A stretch of DNA of 8,767 nucleotides, from NCBI GenBank assembly GCA_001818355.1, contig MHKJ01000008.1, positions 13,316-22,082 of the forward strand, in the 5' to 3' direction. How positions within the stretch are numbered: position 1 is the stretch's first letter; every line of letters begins with the position of its first letter. The translations under genes were made by a program, and so were the position numbers. Below are positions 1-6,435 of the stretch, in pieces. Below the pieces are notes generated by a model. The model was not told the origin of the DNA. It searched no databases and worked only from the letters and a program-made list of their open reading frames with translations. The stretch comes from Candidatus Kerfeldbacteria bacterium RIFOXYC2_FULL_38_9. Lineage in GTDB: Bacteria > Patescibacteriota > Patescibacteriia > UBA9570 > XYC2-FULL-38-9.

Positions 1-142
1 CTTCATTGCCCACGGCCAAAACCTTGCGGTCTTTTACAGAAATAGCCACCACTGAAGGCTCGTTAATGACAATGCCTTTTTTGGGTACAAAAACCAACGT
101 GTTTGCGGTGCCAAGATCAATGCCGATTTTTTTTGCGAACAT
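1..142 (-). CDS. mreB: Rod shape-determining protein MreB, N-terminal fragment (cut by window edge)
   Basis: MreB is a bacterial actin homologue that polymerises under the inner membrane and directs cell-wall synthesis for rod shape. Forty-seven codons are present from an ATG at 142; the gene continues beyond base 1. The translation begins MFAKKIGIDLGTANTLVFV and contains the phosphate-1 loop of the actin fold (DLGTANT, residues 9-15), followed by the conserved GIVINEPSVVAI segment (23-34) and KVLAVGNE (40-47), all typical of MreB. The start is fixed by the family's usual N-terminus. There is no clear Shine-Dalgarno sequence, and the DUF4012 stop lies only 5 bases upstream, so it is probably translated from the same transcript. 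GC is about 44% (63 of 142 bases by hand count), richer than much of the cluster, as fits a conserved core gene. The paralogues Mbl or MreBH cannot be separated from MreB on this fragment. Confidence 0.95.
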   Translation of the reverse strand, partial: MFAKKIGIDLGTANTLVFVPKKGIVINEPSVVAISVKDRKVLAVGNE

Positions 143-147
143 AAGCG

Positions 148-2136
148 TTATTTGAGCATAATATTCAATTTTCGATCTAGCAGTAGATCGGTCGTCAGAG
201 ACACATTATTATCTCTTATTTCCGGTGTCAAGTCAAGACCAGAAGCATTTTCAATTTTTTGGCCAATATCAAAAGAAAAATTTAATTTATGATTTAAAGT
301 TCCTCCTTGTTTTTGGACGTATAAAGAATAGTTTTTATTGTTAATATCATCAGTAACACTTGCAGGTAAAACATATTTTATCCATAAAGTGCCTGTGGCT
401 TGCGGTTCAATGGCAATAAAACCAGCCACTACCGTGTAGGTTGTTTTACTTCCATCTGGTTTATCAAAAGATTCGTCGTAAACTTCCGGAGCCGTAGGCA
501 CGCCATTTTGTAACTTGTCACCAGTAAGATATCCGGAATAATCAATCAGTTGCGCTCCTTGTGGTAGATAAATACGAGTATAAGTGCGATAACGAGTATG
601 AATTTTAGTAAAACTGCCGTTATTGCGATAGAGCATGGAAGTTTCTCCGAGATACTGTCCATTTTCTTCATAAACTTTATGAGTAAGCTCTCTTTCCATC
701 ACTTCGTCTGTTTTTAAAGCAGATACATTAGCATCCACCACCATAACATAATCGCTGTCATAGTTTTGCATTTCCCCGGCCCAGTTTAATTCACTGATTA
801 AAGATTGAATGACAGAATCGTTGTAGTAAATTTGAATGTGTTTTTCATTGGCATTTTTTTTGAAAGTTTCCCAAAGAGCCGGAAATTCGGATTGAGGCAA
901 AGCATACAAACGACTGACCATCGCTCCCCCGATATCGCCAATAACGTCTTTTCGATCCATAGGATTAAGACCTTCTTCATAATAACCAAACTCTACTTGG
1001 TGCTGTAAAGCGGCGAATAAATTTTCTTGATTAAATTCTTGATCTCCGGATTTTATCGGACCAGTAAAGCCCATTAAATCTACAATAAAGGGAATGTTTA
1101 TCACCATCACGCAAGAAACATCAGGATTTCCTCCTTCTTCTATGAATTTACTTTCCATTTTGCGCGCGCTGGTTGGAAAATCCGGCCACCAGTTTTCATT
1201 GCGCAAAAAAGCCTGAGCGGTTTTGGTTTGTTGTTGAAGAGGCAAAGGAGCTGGTTCGGTTATTTTATTTGTATTTTTTTCATCCAATACATAAACATTT
1301 TCTGTATATAATTTGCTTAAATCTCCGGCATCAAGCGTTAGTTCGCCATAGGTACCTAAAAATCCGCCGGTAGGACGTAGTTCGTTATTATTTTGCAGAA
1401 AGAACAAACAAGTAGTAGCTTCCGGATAACCGGCAATTTTGGGAATGACCTGAGCCAAAGGTATGGCTTGATAAATAATCGCTTCCAGGGTCGGTAGTTG
1501 TTCTTTTAAGGGTGCAACTGCGTCATTAATTGGACCCAATAAACCGTGTTCTGGAATATCATCAATCAAAAAAGCGGCCATTTCTACCTCGGCTTTTACG
1601 CCTTGCAAATCAGCATTAGATTCATACAAGCGTTTTAACACTGCTTTGCGGTCTTTTTTGGAAATTTCTGCAAAAGATTTATTTTTGTCAGAAATCATTT
1701 TGTTTAATTGATCGGCGACATCTGTCAAGGTAGATAAACCAGAAGATAAATTTGATCCTGCTTGTAAAATATTGGCCACGGCCTTAATTTGAGGATTTAA
1801 ACCAGGAAAAACTTTAAAAATCTTAAACCGAGAAAACTTTTTTTTGGCTAATTCAAAATGAGCGTTAGCTTCATCTAAATTTATTTTAGCTTGAGTAAAA
1901 TTCATCTCCCCCAAATCCGCTTGAGCATATTCAAAACTTTGTTTAGCCGCCAAACTTTCGGAATAAATAAGTTTTAAATTACCAATATTAATTGCGGCCC
2001 ACACTACCGAACCAACACAAAACAAAATTATGCTGAAAATAAAAATAAAAATAATTTTTTTCCAATTTTTAAATTTATGGACCTTTTTTTTAATTTTTCT
2101 GATTTTTTTTTCTTCTTTTTTAATAAAATTTAACAT
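148..2136 (-). CDS. DUF4012 domain-containing, single-pass membrane protein of a glycan cluster
   Basis: The biochemical function is unknown. DUF4012 proteins recur in glycan clusters of CPR bacteria and Actinobacteria. From the ATG at 2136 the protein has 662 residues. It starts with a very lysine-rich cytoplasmic tail (about 1-27), then one hydrophobic helix (about 28-49), so the rest should lie outside the membrane. An alpha-helical region follows (about 60-200). The family signature LFFLQNNNELRPTGGFLGTY is near 244-263, and a second conserved stretch, NENWWPDFPTSARKM, is near 313-327. The C-terminal third looks beta-rich, with a YRTYTRIYLPQGA segment near 516-528. An in-frame TTG at 2175 would add 13 residues but overlaps the upstream gene by 28 bases. 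The ATG sits 11 bases after that gene's stop and is preferred, although neither start has a well-spaced ribosome binding site. The gene ends 5 bases before mreB. A role in attaching, exporting or assembling surface glycan is inference from context only. Confidence 0.88.
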   Translation of the reverse strand: MLNFIKKEEKKIRKIKKKVHKFKNWKKIIFIFIFSIILFCVGSVVWAAINIGNLKLIYSESLAAKQSFEYAQADLGEMNFTQAKINLDEANAHFELAKKKFSRFKIFKVFPGLNPQIKAVANILQAGSNLSSGLSTLTDVADQLNKMISDKNKSFAEISKKDRKAVLKRLYESNADLQGVKAEVEMAAFLIDDIPEHGLLGPINDAVAPLKEQLPTLEAIIYQAIPLAQVIPKIAGYPEATTCLFFLQNNNELRPTGGFLGTYGELTLDAGDLSKLYTENVYVLDEKNTNKITEPAPLPLQQQTKTAQAFLRNENWWPDFPTSARKMESKFIEEGGNPDVSCVMVINIPFIVDLMGFTGPIKSGDQEFNQENLFAALQHQVEFGYYEEGLNPMDRKDVIGDIGGAMVSRLYALPQSEFPALWETFKKNANEKHIQIYYNDSVIQSLISELNWAGEMQNYDSDYVMVVDANVSALKTDEVMERELTHKVYEENGQYLGETSMLYRNNGSFTKIHTRYRTYTRIYLPQGAQLIDYSGYLTGDKLQNGVPTAPEVYDESFDKPDGSKTTYTVVAGFIAIEPQATGTLWIKYVLPASVTDDINNKNYSLYVQKQGGTLNHKLNFSFDIGQKIENASGLDLTPEIRDNNVSLTTDLLLDRKLNIMLK

Positions 2137-2147
2137 GCTCTTTAATT

Positions 2148-2936
2148 TTACTTCATTTTTAAATAAAGCAACCAATCTTTAATATGAATTCTGGTGACAT
2201 AAGAGAATAATTGTTTGATAGAAGATTTTTCTTTAGCCGATTCTCTTTTGTGATAATGAAAAATATGACTGGTATTATGATAGTATACTACTTTCCAGTC
2301 TTTTTTCCAAGCCCGATCACACCATTCATAATCTCCAAAATATAAAAATAATTTTTCGTTCATTAAACCTATCTGTTCTATTGCTTTTTTTCTAATAAAC
2401 AAGCAAGCGCCTAAAAGCCAATCAACTTCACGGGTTTGATCATGGGCAAAATCAGTCATTAAGTGCTGACTGACGTTGCGCTTGCCAAAAGGCAGTTGTC
2501 CTAAAAAAGTTCTTCTGAAAACCGGAGTTAAAAGAGAATATTTACGATAACAAGAATGCTGAATAGAACCATCTGGATTATAGACGCGCGGACCAACCAG
2601 AGCCACATCCTGATGTTGTGTTAAATATTCTAAAATATTTAGAATATCTTTTTTAGAACGAAAAATGATATCCGGGTTAATCATGGCAATATATTCTCCT
2701 TGCGCCTGACGAAAACCAATGTTATTACCAGCCGGATGGCCAATATTCTTTTGGTTAACAATCAATTTTACCTCGGGAAAAAGCTCTAATACCATTTCTC
2801 TGCTTCCGTCTTCCGAAGCATTGTCTACGGCAATAATTTCATAACTAAAAGGCAGTTGTAATTTTTTGATATTGGTAATACAAAGACGCAAATGATTTAA
2901 ATTTTTATAACTGAGAATGACGAAAGAAAGTTTCAT
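2148..2936 (-). CDS. GT2 family glycosyltransferase (rhamnosyltransferase-like)
   Basis: This 262-residue GT-A enzyme should transfer a sugar from a nucleotide donor to a growing lipid-linked glycan at the cytoplasmic face of the membrane. The N-terminus gives the GT2 opening beta strand (FVILSY, 5-10) and the nucleotide-binding EIIAVDNASEDGS (33-45). The metal-binding DXD-like position reads NPD (88-90). GACLFIR (176-182) and GDYEWCDRA (201-209) match the acceptor and catalytic-base region usually written as E/D-D-x-D in this family. There is no obvious membrane helix, so it is soluble or peripheral. It starts with ATG 4 bases after the previous stop, without a Shine-Dalgarno sequence, which suggests coupled translation. 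The closest relative in the window is the GT2 gene at 5503-6393 (shared FPEVKL, GACLFIR and overall length). Donor and acceptor sugars cannot be read from the sequence; rhamnosyltransferase is only the common family label. Confidence 0.9.
   Translation of the reverse strand: MKLSFVILSYKNLNHLRLCITNIKKLQLPFSYEIIAVDNASEDGSREMVLELFPEVKLIVNQKNIGHPAGNNIGFRQAQGEYIAMINPDIIFRSKKDILNILEYLTQHQDVALVGPRVYNPDGSIQHSCYRKYSLLTPVFRRTFLGQLPFGKRNVSQHLMTDFAHDQTREVDWLLGACLFIRKKAIEQIGLMNEKLFLYFGDYEWCDRAWKKDWKVVYYHNTSHIFHYHKRESAKEKSSIKQLFSYVTRIHIKDWLLYLKMK
2625..2647. repeat. Perfect AT-rich inverted repeat inside the GT2 gene
   Basis: Bases 2625-2634 (ATATTCTAAA) are the exact reverse complement of 2638-2647 (TTTAGAATAT), leaving a 3-base loop. 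On the coding strand it specifies an ordinary ILNILEYL helix of the GT2 protein at about residues 98-105. On the plus strand a run of six T begins at 2649, giving a weak terminator-like look in the antisense direction. The repeat itself is certain; any function is doubtful in such AT-rich DNA. Confidence 0.5.
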
Positions 2937-2940
2937 AAAT

Positions 2941-3954
2941 TTAATAAATAATACTTTTTCTCAACTGTTGAGCTGATATTTCAGAAGAATTTAAAATGGC
3001 GCGTCGTTTTTTTAACATTTTTTTTAAGCCTTTAAAAAAAGAAGGTAAACAACGTAAAGTGCTTGGTTCAAAAAATAAAATAAAGATTATTTTTTTCAAT
3101 TCATACCAGAGAATCCAAGGACTGTGCCGCAATAAATTTTCCCAAGGTTCGTTTTTTAAAAGAACCCATAGATGATTGCGCCAGGAATTGCTTCTAATGC
3201 GCCAAGATTTTAATTGTCGATCTTTAAAAACACCTTTAGTGGCTTTAAGTTCTTGCGCTTTTCTTTCATGGTACATAACAGCTTCCGGCACCAAAGCAAT
3301 TTGCCAATTACGATGACGCAAACGATAAGCCAAATCAATATCATCTTTATAAGCCACAAAATCGGCATCAAAATACTCTTGTTTTTCTCCGCCACCGTTT
3401 AAAGCGATGTCAATCAGAGCCTCTTTGCGAAATAAAATAGCAGTACCGGATATGCCAAAAGGCGCAATATTTTGATACTGATTATGATCTTGTTTCCCCT
3501 CTCCCAAATTATAAAAACACCTTGCTTTAGTACCAAAAATACCCATACTGTCTAATATTATACTTCTTTCCTGTCCTGCTTGTAAACAATATAATTTTGG
3601 AGAAACAGCGCCAAGGTTAGGGTTTTTTACTAACGCCTGTTTTAATAAAAACATGGCATTTTCTGCTAAAATAAGATCTTGATTTAAAATTAACAAATAA
3701 TCTCCATGACTTTTTTGTAAACCAAAATTGTAACCCCGGCAGAAATCCAAATTGACTTGCTGTTTATAAATAACAGCTTGGGGGTAGCAATTTTTAAATA
3801 TTTCCGCACTTAAATTATTAGGAGAATTGTCCACTACTATTACTTCATCAATAGTTTCTGTTTGTTTTTTTAAAGTGGCGCAAAGATTAGGAATATATTT
3901 TTCGCCATTATACAACACCACGATCACAGCAAGTTTTTTTTCTGGTTTGTTCAT
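2941..3954 (-). CDS. GT2 family glycosyltransferase
   Basis: This is a 337-residue GT-A glycosyltransferase, presumed to add one sugar to the cluster's lipid-linked glycan. The conserved order is clear: VIVVLYNGEKY (10-20), the nucleotide-binding DEVIVVDNSP (36-45), a DXD-like NQD (91-93), FGISGTAILFRKEAL (166-180), and a strong acceptor/base motif YKDDIDLAYRLR (202-213) followed by YHERKA (228-233). The C-terminal 80 residues are basic and contain a hydrophobic patch (about 278-296) that may dock on the membrane. The ATG overlaps the TGA of the ligase-like gene in an ATGA arrangement (3951-3954), a classic sign of translational coupling, and no Shine-Dalgarno sequence precedes it. It is longer than the other two GT2 proteins and keeps the most canonical D-D-x-D motif of the three. 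Sugar specificity is unknown. Confidence 0.91.
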   Translation of the reverse strand: MNKPEKKLAVIVVLYNGEKYIPNLCATLKKQTETIDEVIVVDNSPNNLSAEIFKNCYPQAVIYKQQVNLDFCRGYNFGLQKSHGDYLLILNQDLILAENAMFLLKQALVKNPNLGAVSPKLYCLQAGQERSIILDSMGIFGTKARCFYNLGEGKQDHNQYQNIAPFGISGTAILFRKEALIDIALNGGGEKQEYFDADFVAYKDDIDLAYRLRHRNWQIALVPEAVMYHERKAQELKATKGVFKDRQLKSWRIRSNSWRNHLWVLLKNEPWENLLRHSPWILWYELKKIIFILFFEPSTLRCLPSFFKGLKKMLKKRRAILNSSEISAQQLRKSIIY

Positions 3955-5516
3955 ATAGAAGTAGGTTCGGTTACTAAAAATTGTTGAACAACTGTTTGCT
4001 CTTTATCATATTTCGCATTTAAAGTAATAATGACGGAAACAAAAATTAACCAGCCAATACCCAAGGGGTGATTTAAATAAGGCGTAAAACAATGGGTAGC
4101 GATTAAAGCTAATAAACTAAAAAGCAAAGCTAAAGTTTCCAGATGAAAAGCTTTTTCTTTCATTCTTCTTAATCCGTATTTAAAAATAGAAAAAAGAAGA
4201 TAACCATAAGCTAATAAACCTAAAAAACCGAATTTAAACCAAAGATCAAGATAGCCCCATTCAAAAGCGTAGGTAGTATACCAACCTTCGGGGTTTGTTT
4301 CTAAAATTCGCGGATCAGAAGATTTATAAGTTAGCACCGAGCCTAAGCCAGAGCCAAAAATGGGATGATTAAGACTGGCTTGAGTTAAAGGTCGTAAAAG
4401 ACTTAACCGACTTAAAGAGGCATTTTCTGTAGTAATATTTTTTGTTCTTTCAGATAATAATGAGGTAGCGCTTAGAGAAGAGGCCCCCGGGGTGGGAAAA
4501 TTGACTAAGCCCAAAGCAAAAACAATATCTATGGCAAAAGTAACTCCTAAAATAGCCAACAGACCGAAAATTCGCTTCCCGGATTTTTGTTCTTTAATAA
4601 ATATCCAAACCAATAAAAACAACATGGTGGCCACAGAACCAACCCAAAAACTTCTAGAATATACCAAAAAAATATTAAGCAAAGACCAAGCAAATAAAAT
4701 ATAGGTAAAAATAAAAGTTTTAGTTTTTAACATTCGCCAAGACCAAGAAGATAAAGCCAGTTGGGTGCCTACAAAAAAGAAAATAAAAACCGTATAAATA
4801 TGACTTTGAAAAAAAATGCGATAAAAACCGAATTTCATATTAGTCACCTCGCCCACCCCGGTGTCTCGGAGCCAGCGATAGATAGCCATAAAAGTATCAG
4901 AATTGGCAACCAGGTGAGAAAATATGAACAATAAAAGCAAAGTTTTCAGCATCACAAAAAAACCGGCGCCTAAAAAAACCGCAAAAAGTTGTAAAACATG
5001 CTTGCGAGAACGCACGGCCTGCACCAAAGGCGCTATCAAGCCCAAATACAGATAACCATTGGCGTCAAAAAAGATATTGGCCAAACTATTACCGTGCAAT
5101 AAACCCAACAAAACACCCCAAAATATTACTATTATCAGAAAAAAATAAGGTTTCCACAACGACCATTCCAAAACACGAATTTTTTTATCTCTTATTATCC
5201 AAATGAAAAAGGCGATAAAAACCGCTACAAACAAACCTAAACGAATGGAAACTGAAAAATTACCAAAAGACCAAGCAAACAAATAACCCTTAGAATTTAT
5301 TATTAAATCCCCCAGTAAAATTAAAATGCCCCAAAATAGATTTTTGATAGCCAAAATCAAAGTCAAACCAATTAAAATCACAAAAAATACGGGATTAAGC
5401 TCGGGAAAAGAAAAGGCCGTAAAAGATAAAACCTCCAGGACTAAGATGCCTAGGATTAACTTCCCCAAAGAAAAAGATTGGTAAATGTCTTGAAAATAAT
5501 TTTTAATTTTGTCCAT
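3951..5516 (-). CDS. O-antigen ligase/polymerase-like polytopic membrane protein (Wzy_C/WaaL superfamily)
   Basis: The 521-residue protein is strongly hydrophobic, with about 12 to 14 predicted membrane segments by eye (first near 17-36, last near 483-500). A long polar loop lies between the segment ending near 337 and the one starting near 427. The loop carries the family hallmark NHPIFGSGLGS (383-393) and is followed by EWGYLDLWFKFGFLGLL (419-435); a further motif, YSRSFWVG, occurs at 286-293. These are typical of O-antigen ligases and related Wzy-type polymerases, which move undecaprenyl-linked glycan to an acceptor or extend it outside the cytoplasmic membrane. The gene starts 14 bases inside the upstream GT2 gene and ends in TGA, overlapping the next gene by 4 bases. 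Ligase, polymerase and protein O-oligosaccharyltransferase cannot be told apart here. If the host lacks LPS, the acceptor would be a wall polymer, S-layer protein or lipid. Confidence 0.87.
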   Translation of the reverse strand: MDKIKNYFQDIYQSFSLGKLILGILVLEVLSFTAFSFPELNPVFFVILIGLTLILAIKNLFWGILILLGDLIINSKGYLFAWSFGNFSVSIRLGLFVAVFIAFFIWIIRDKKIRVLEWSLWKPYFFLIIVIFWGVLLGLLHGNSLANIFFDANGYLYLGLIAPLVQAVRSRKHVLQLFAVFLGAGFFVMLKTLLLLFIFSHLVANSDTFMAIYRWLRDTGVGEVTNMKFGFYRIFFQSHIYTVFIFFFVGTQLALSSWSWRMLKTKTFIFTYILFAWSLLNIFLVYSRSFWVGSVATMLFLLVWIFIKEQKSGKRIFGLLAILGVTFAIDIVFALGLVNFPTPGASSLSATSLLSERTKNITTENASLSRLSLLRPLTQASLNHPIFGSGLGSVLTYKSSDPRILETNPEGWYTTYAFEWGYLDLWFKFGFLGLLAYGYLLFSIFKYGLRRMKEKAFHLETLALLFSLLALIATHCFTPYLNHPLGIGWLIFVSVIITLNAKYDKEQTVVQQFLVTEPTSI

Positions 5517-6393
5517 GTTTCATTTTTTTTACGTCTGTGCCTAATTTTTTTAACCCTTGTACCAGCAAAGATAAGATAATACTCAGCGGTTGTAAAATGG
5601 TAATGAGAACAGCGGCCAATAAACCATGATGCTTTAAAAAATAATACCGCATACTTTGATTTAAAATTCTTTGTAATTTTACGGACATTATTTGATTAAA
5701 GCTCACTCCTTTCACATGAATCAAAGCTGAGGCCGGTGAATAAACCAAACGTAATTTTTGTTGCTCTTTGATGCGTTTTTCTAAGTCTATTTCTTCAAAC
5801 CAGCAAAAAAAATGTTCATCAAAACCTTGCGCTTTTTTAAAAACGTCTTGTCTGATAAATAAGCAAGCGCCCATTAGCTGTTCTACCTCTTGTTCTTTTT
5901 GATAATCAAAACCTTGCGCTAAATATTTTTTAATGGCCGTAAGATTAGGAAAAAAATTATGTAATTTAGTCAAAATAATCAACTGGTCCTTAAGATTAGG
6001 AAATCTGCGTACCGAATCTTGGTGGGTTTTGTCCGGAAATAGCAAATGAAACCCCAAAACTCCCAAGCTTTTATCTTGGGTTAATTTTTCATAAGCTAGA
6101 GCAAGAGAATTTTCTTGCAAAACAATGTCATCATTGCAAAAAAATAAAACTTCGCCCGTTGCTAACTCTGCACCTCGATTATTAGCTTTACCAAAACCCA
6201 GGTTTACCTTACTGGCAACTAATTTCACTTCGGGAAATTCTTGAGCGACCATATGAGCGGAATCATCTTGAGAAGAGTTATCCACCACAATTACTTCATA
6301 GCTCAATTGTTTGGTATGTTGTTTGATGCTGTTTAAACAGCGTCTTAAGTGCTCCTTGGCATTCCAAGAAACAATAATAACAGAGATATTCAT
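5503..6393 (-). CDS. GT2 family glycosyltransferase (WbbL/rhamnosyltransferase-like) with C-terminal hydrophobic segment
   Basis: This is a 296-residue GT-A enzyme of the WbbL-like group, expected to add a sugar to a lipid-linked acceptor on the cytoplasmic side. It shows SVIIVSWN (4-11), YEVIVVDNSSQDDS (32-45), NLGFGKANNRG (64-74), a DXD-like NDD (87-89), GACLFIR (175-181) and the catalytic-region motif FEEIDLEKRI (199-208). A hydrophobic stretch near 258-279 followed by a basic tail suggests C-terminal membrane association. It starts at an ATG with no Shine-Dalgarno sequence; the preceding 38-base gap is the largest in the window and is filled by overlapping inverted repeats (6392-6435). 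Its last 14 bases overlap the ligase-like gene. Bases 5851-5871 nearly match 2391-2411 in the other short GT2 gene (19 of 21), over the GACLFIR codons, which supports paralogy. The donor sugar is not determinable. Confidence 0.91.
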   Translation of the reverse strand: MNISVIIVSWNAKEHLRRCLNSIKQHTKQLSYEVIVVDNSSQDDSAHMVAQEFPEVKLVASKVNLGFGKANNRGAELATGEVLFFCNDDIVLQENSLALAYEKLTQDKSLGVLGFHLLFPDKTHQDSVRRFPNLKDQLIILTKLHNFFPNLTAIKKYLAQGFDYQKEQEVEQLMGACLFIRQDVFKKAQGFDEHFFCWFEEIDLEKRIKEQQKLRLVYSPASALIHVKGVSFNQIMSVKLQRILNQSMRYYFLKHHGLLAAVLITILQPLSIILSLLVQGLKKLGTDVKKMKHGQN

Positions 6394-6435
6394 AAGCTAA
6401 ACTTTAGCAAAAAAACACTAAAAAGTCTAGCTTAT
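6392..6435 (-). repeat. Two competing inverted repeats bridging a stop codon and the next start codon
   Basis: The outer arms are 6392-6399 (ATAAGCTA) and 6428-6435 (TAGCTTAT), an exact 8-base inverted repeat with a 28-base loop. One arm includes the TAA stop of the GT-B gene and the other the first two bases of the GT2 ATG. A second palindrome, GCTAAACTTTAGC (6396-6408), shares four bases with the outer arm, so the two hairpins cannot form together. In the mRNA either fold would sit on the initiation region of the GT2 gene. No T-run follows the structure on the coding strand, so it is not a standard terminator. Function is inference. Confidence 0.5.

Noticed and set aside
805..1373. Plus-strand open frames at 805-1008 and 1173-1373
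   Set aside because: They lie fully inside the DUF4012 coding region, show no family motif and have composition expected of an antisense frame.
3210..3402. Short frames on both strands inside the GT2 gene at 2941-3954
   Set aside because: They overlap the well-supported YKDDIDLAYRLR region of the glycosyltransferase in other frames and have no recognisable domain.
3951..3953. Recoded UGA (genetic code 25)
   Set aside because: TGA here ends the ligase-like gene at the expected length and forms an ATGA overlap with the next start, as with a normal stop codon.
4492..4704. Plus-strand frame of 70 codons inside the ligase-like gene
   Set aside because: Antisense shadow of membrane-segment codons; lysine-rich but without a motif or ribosome binding site.
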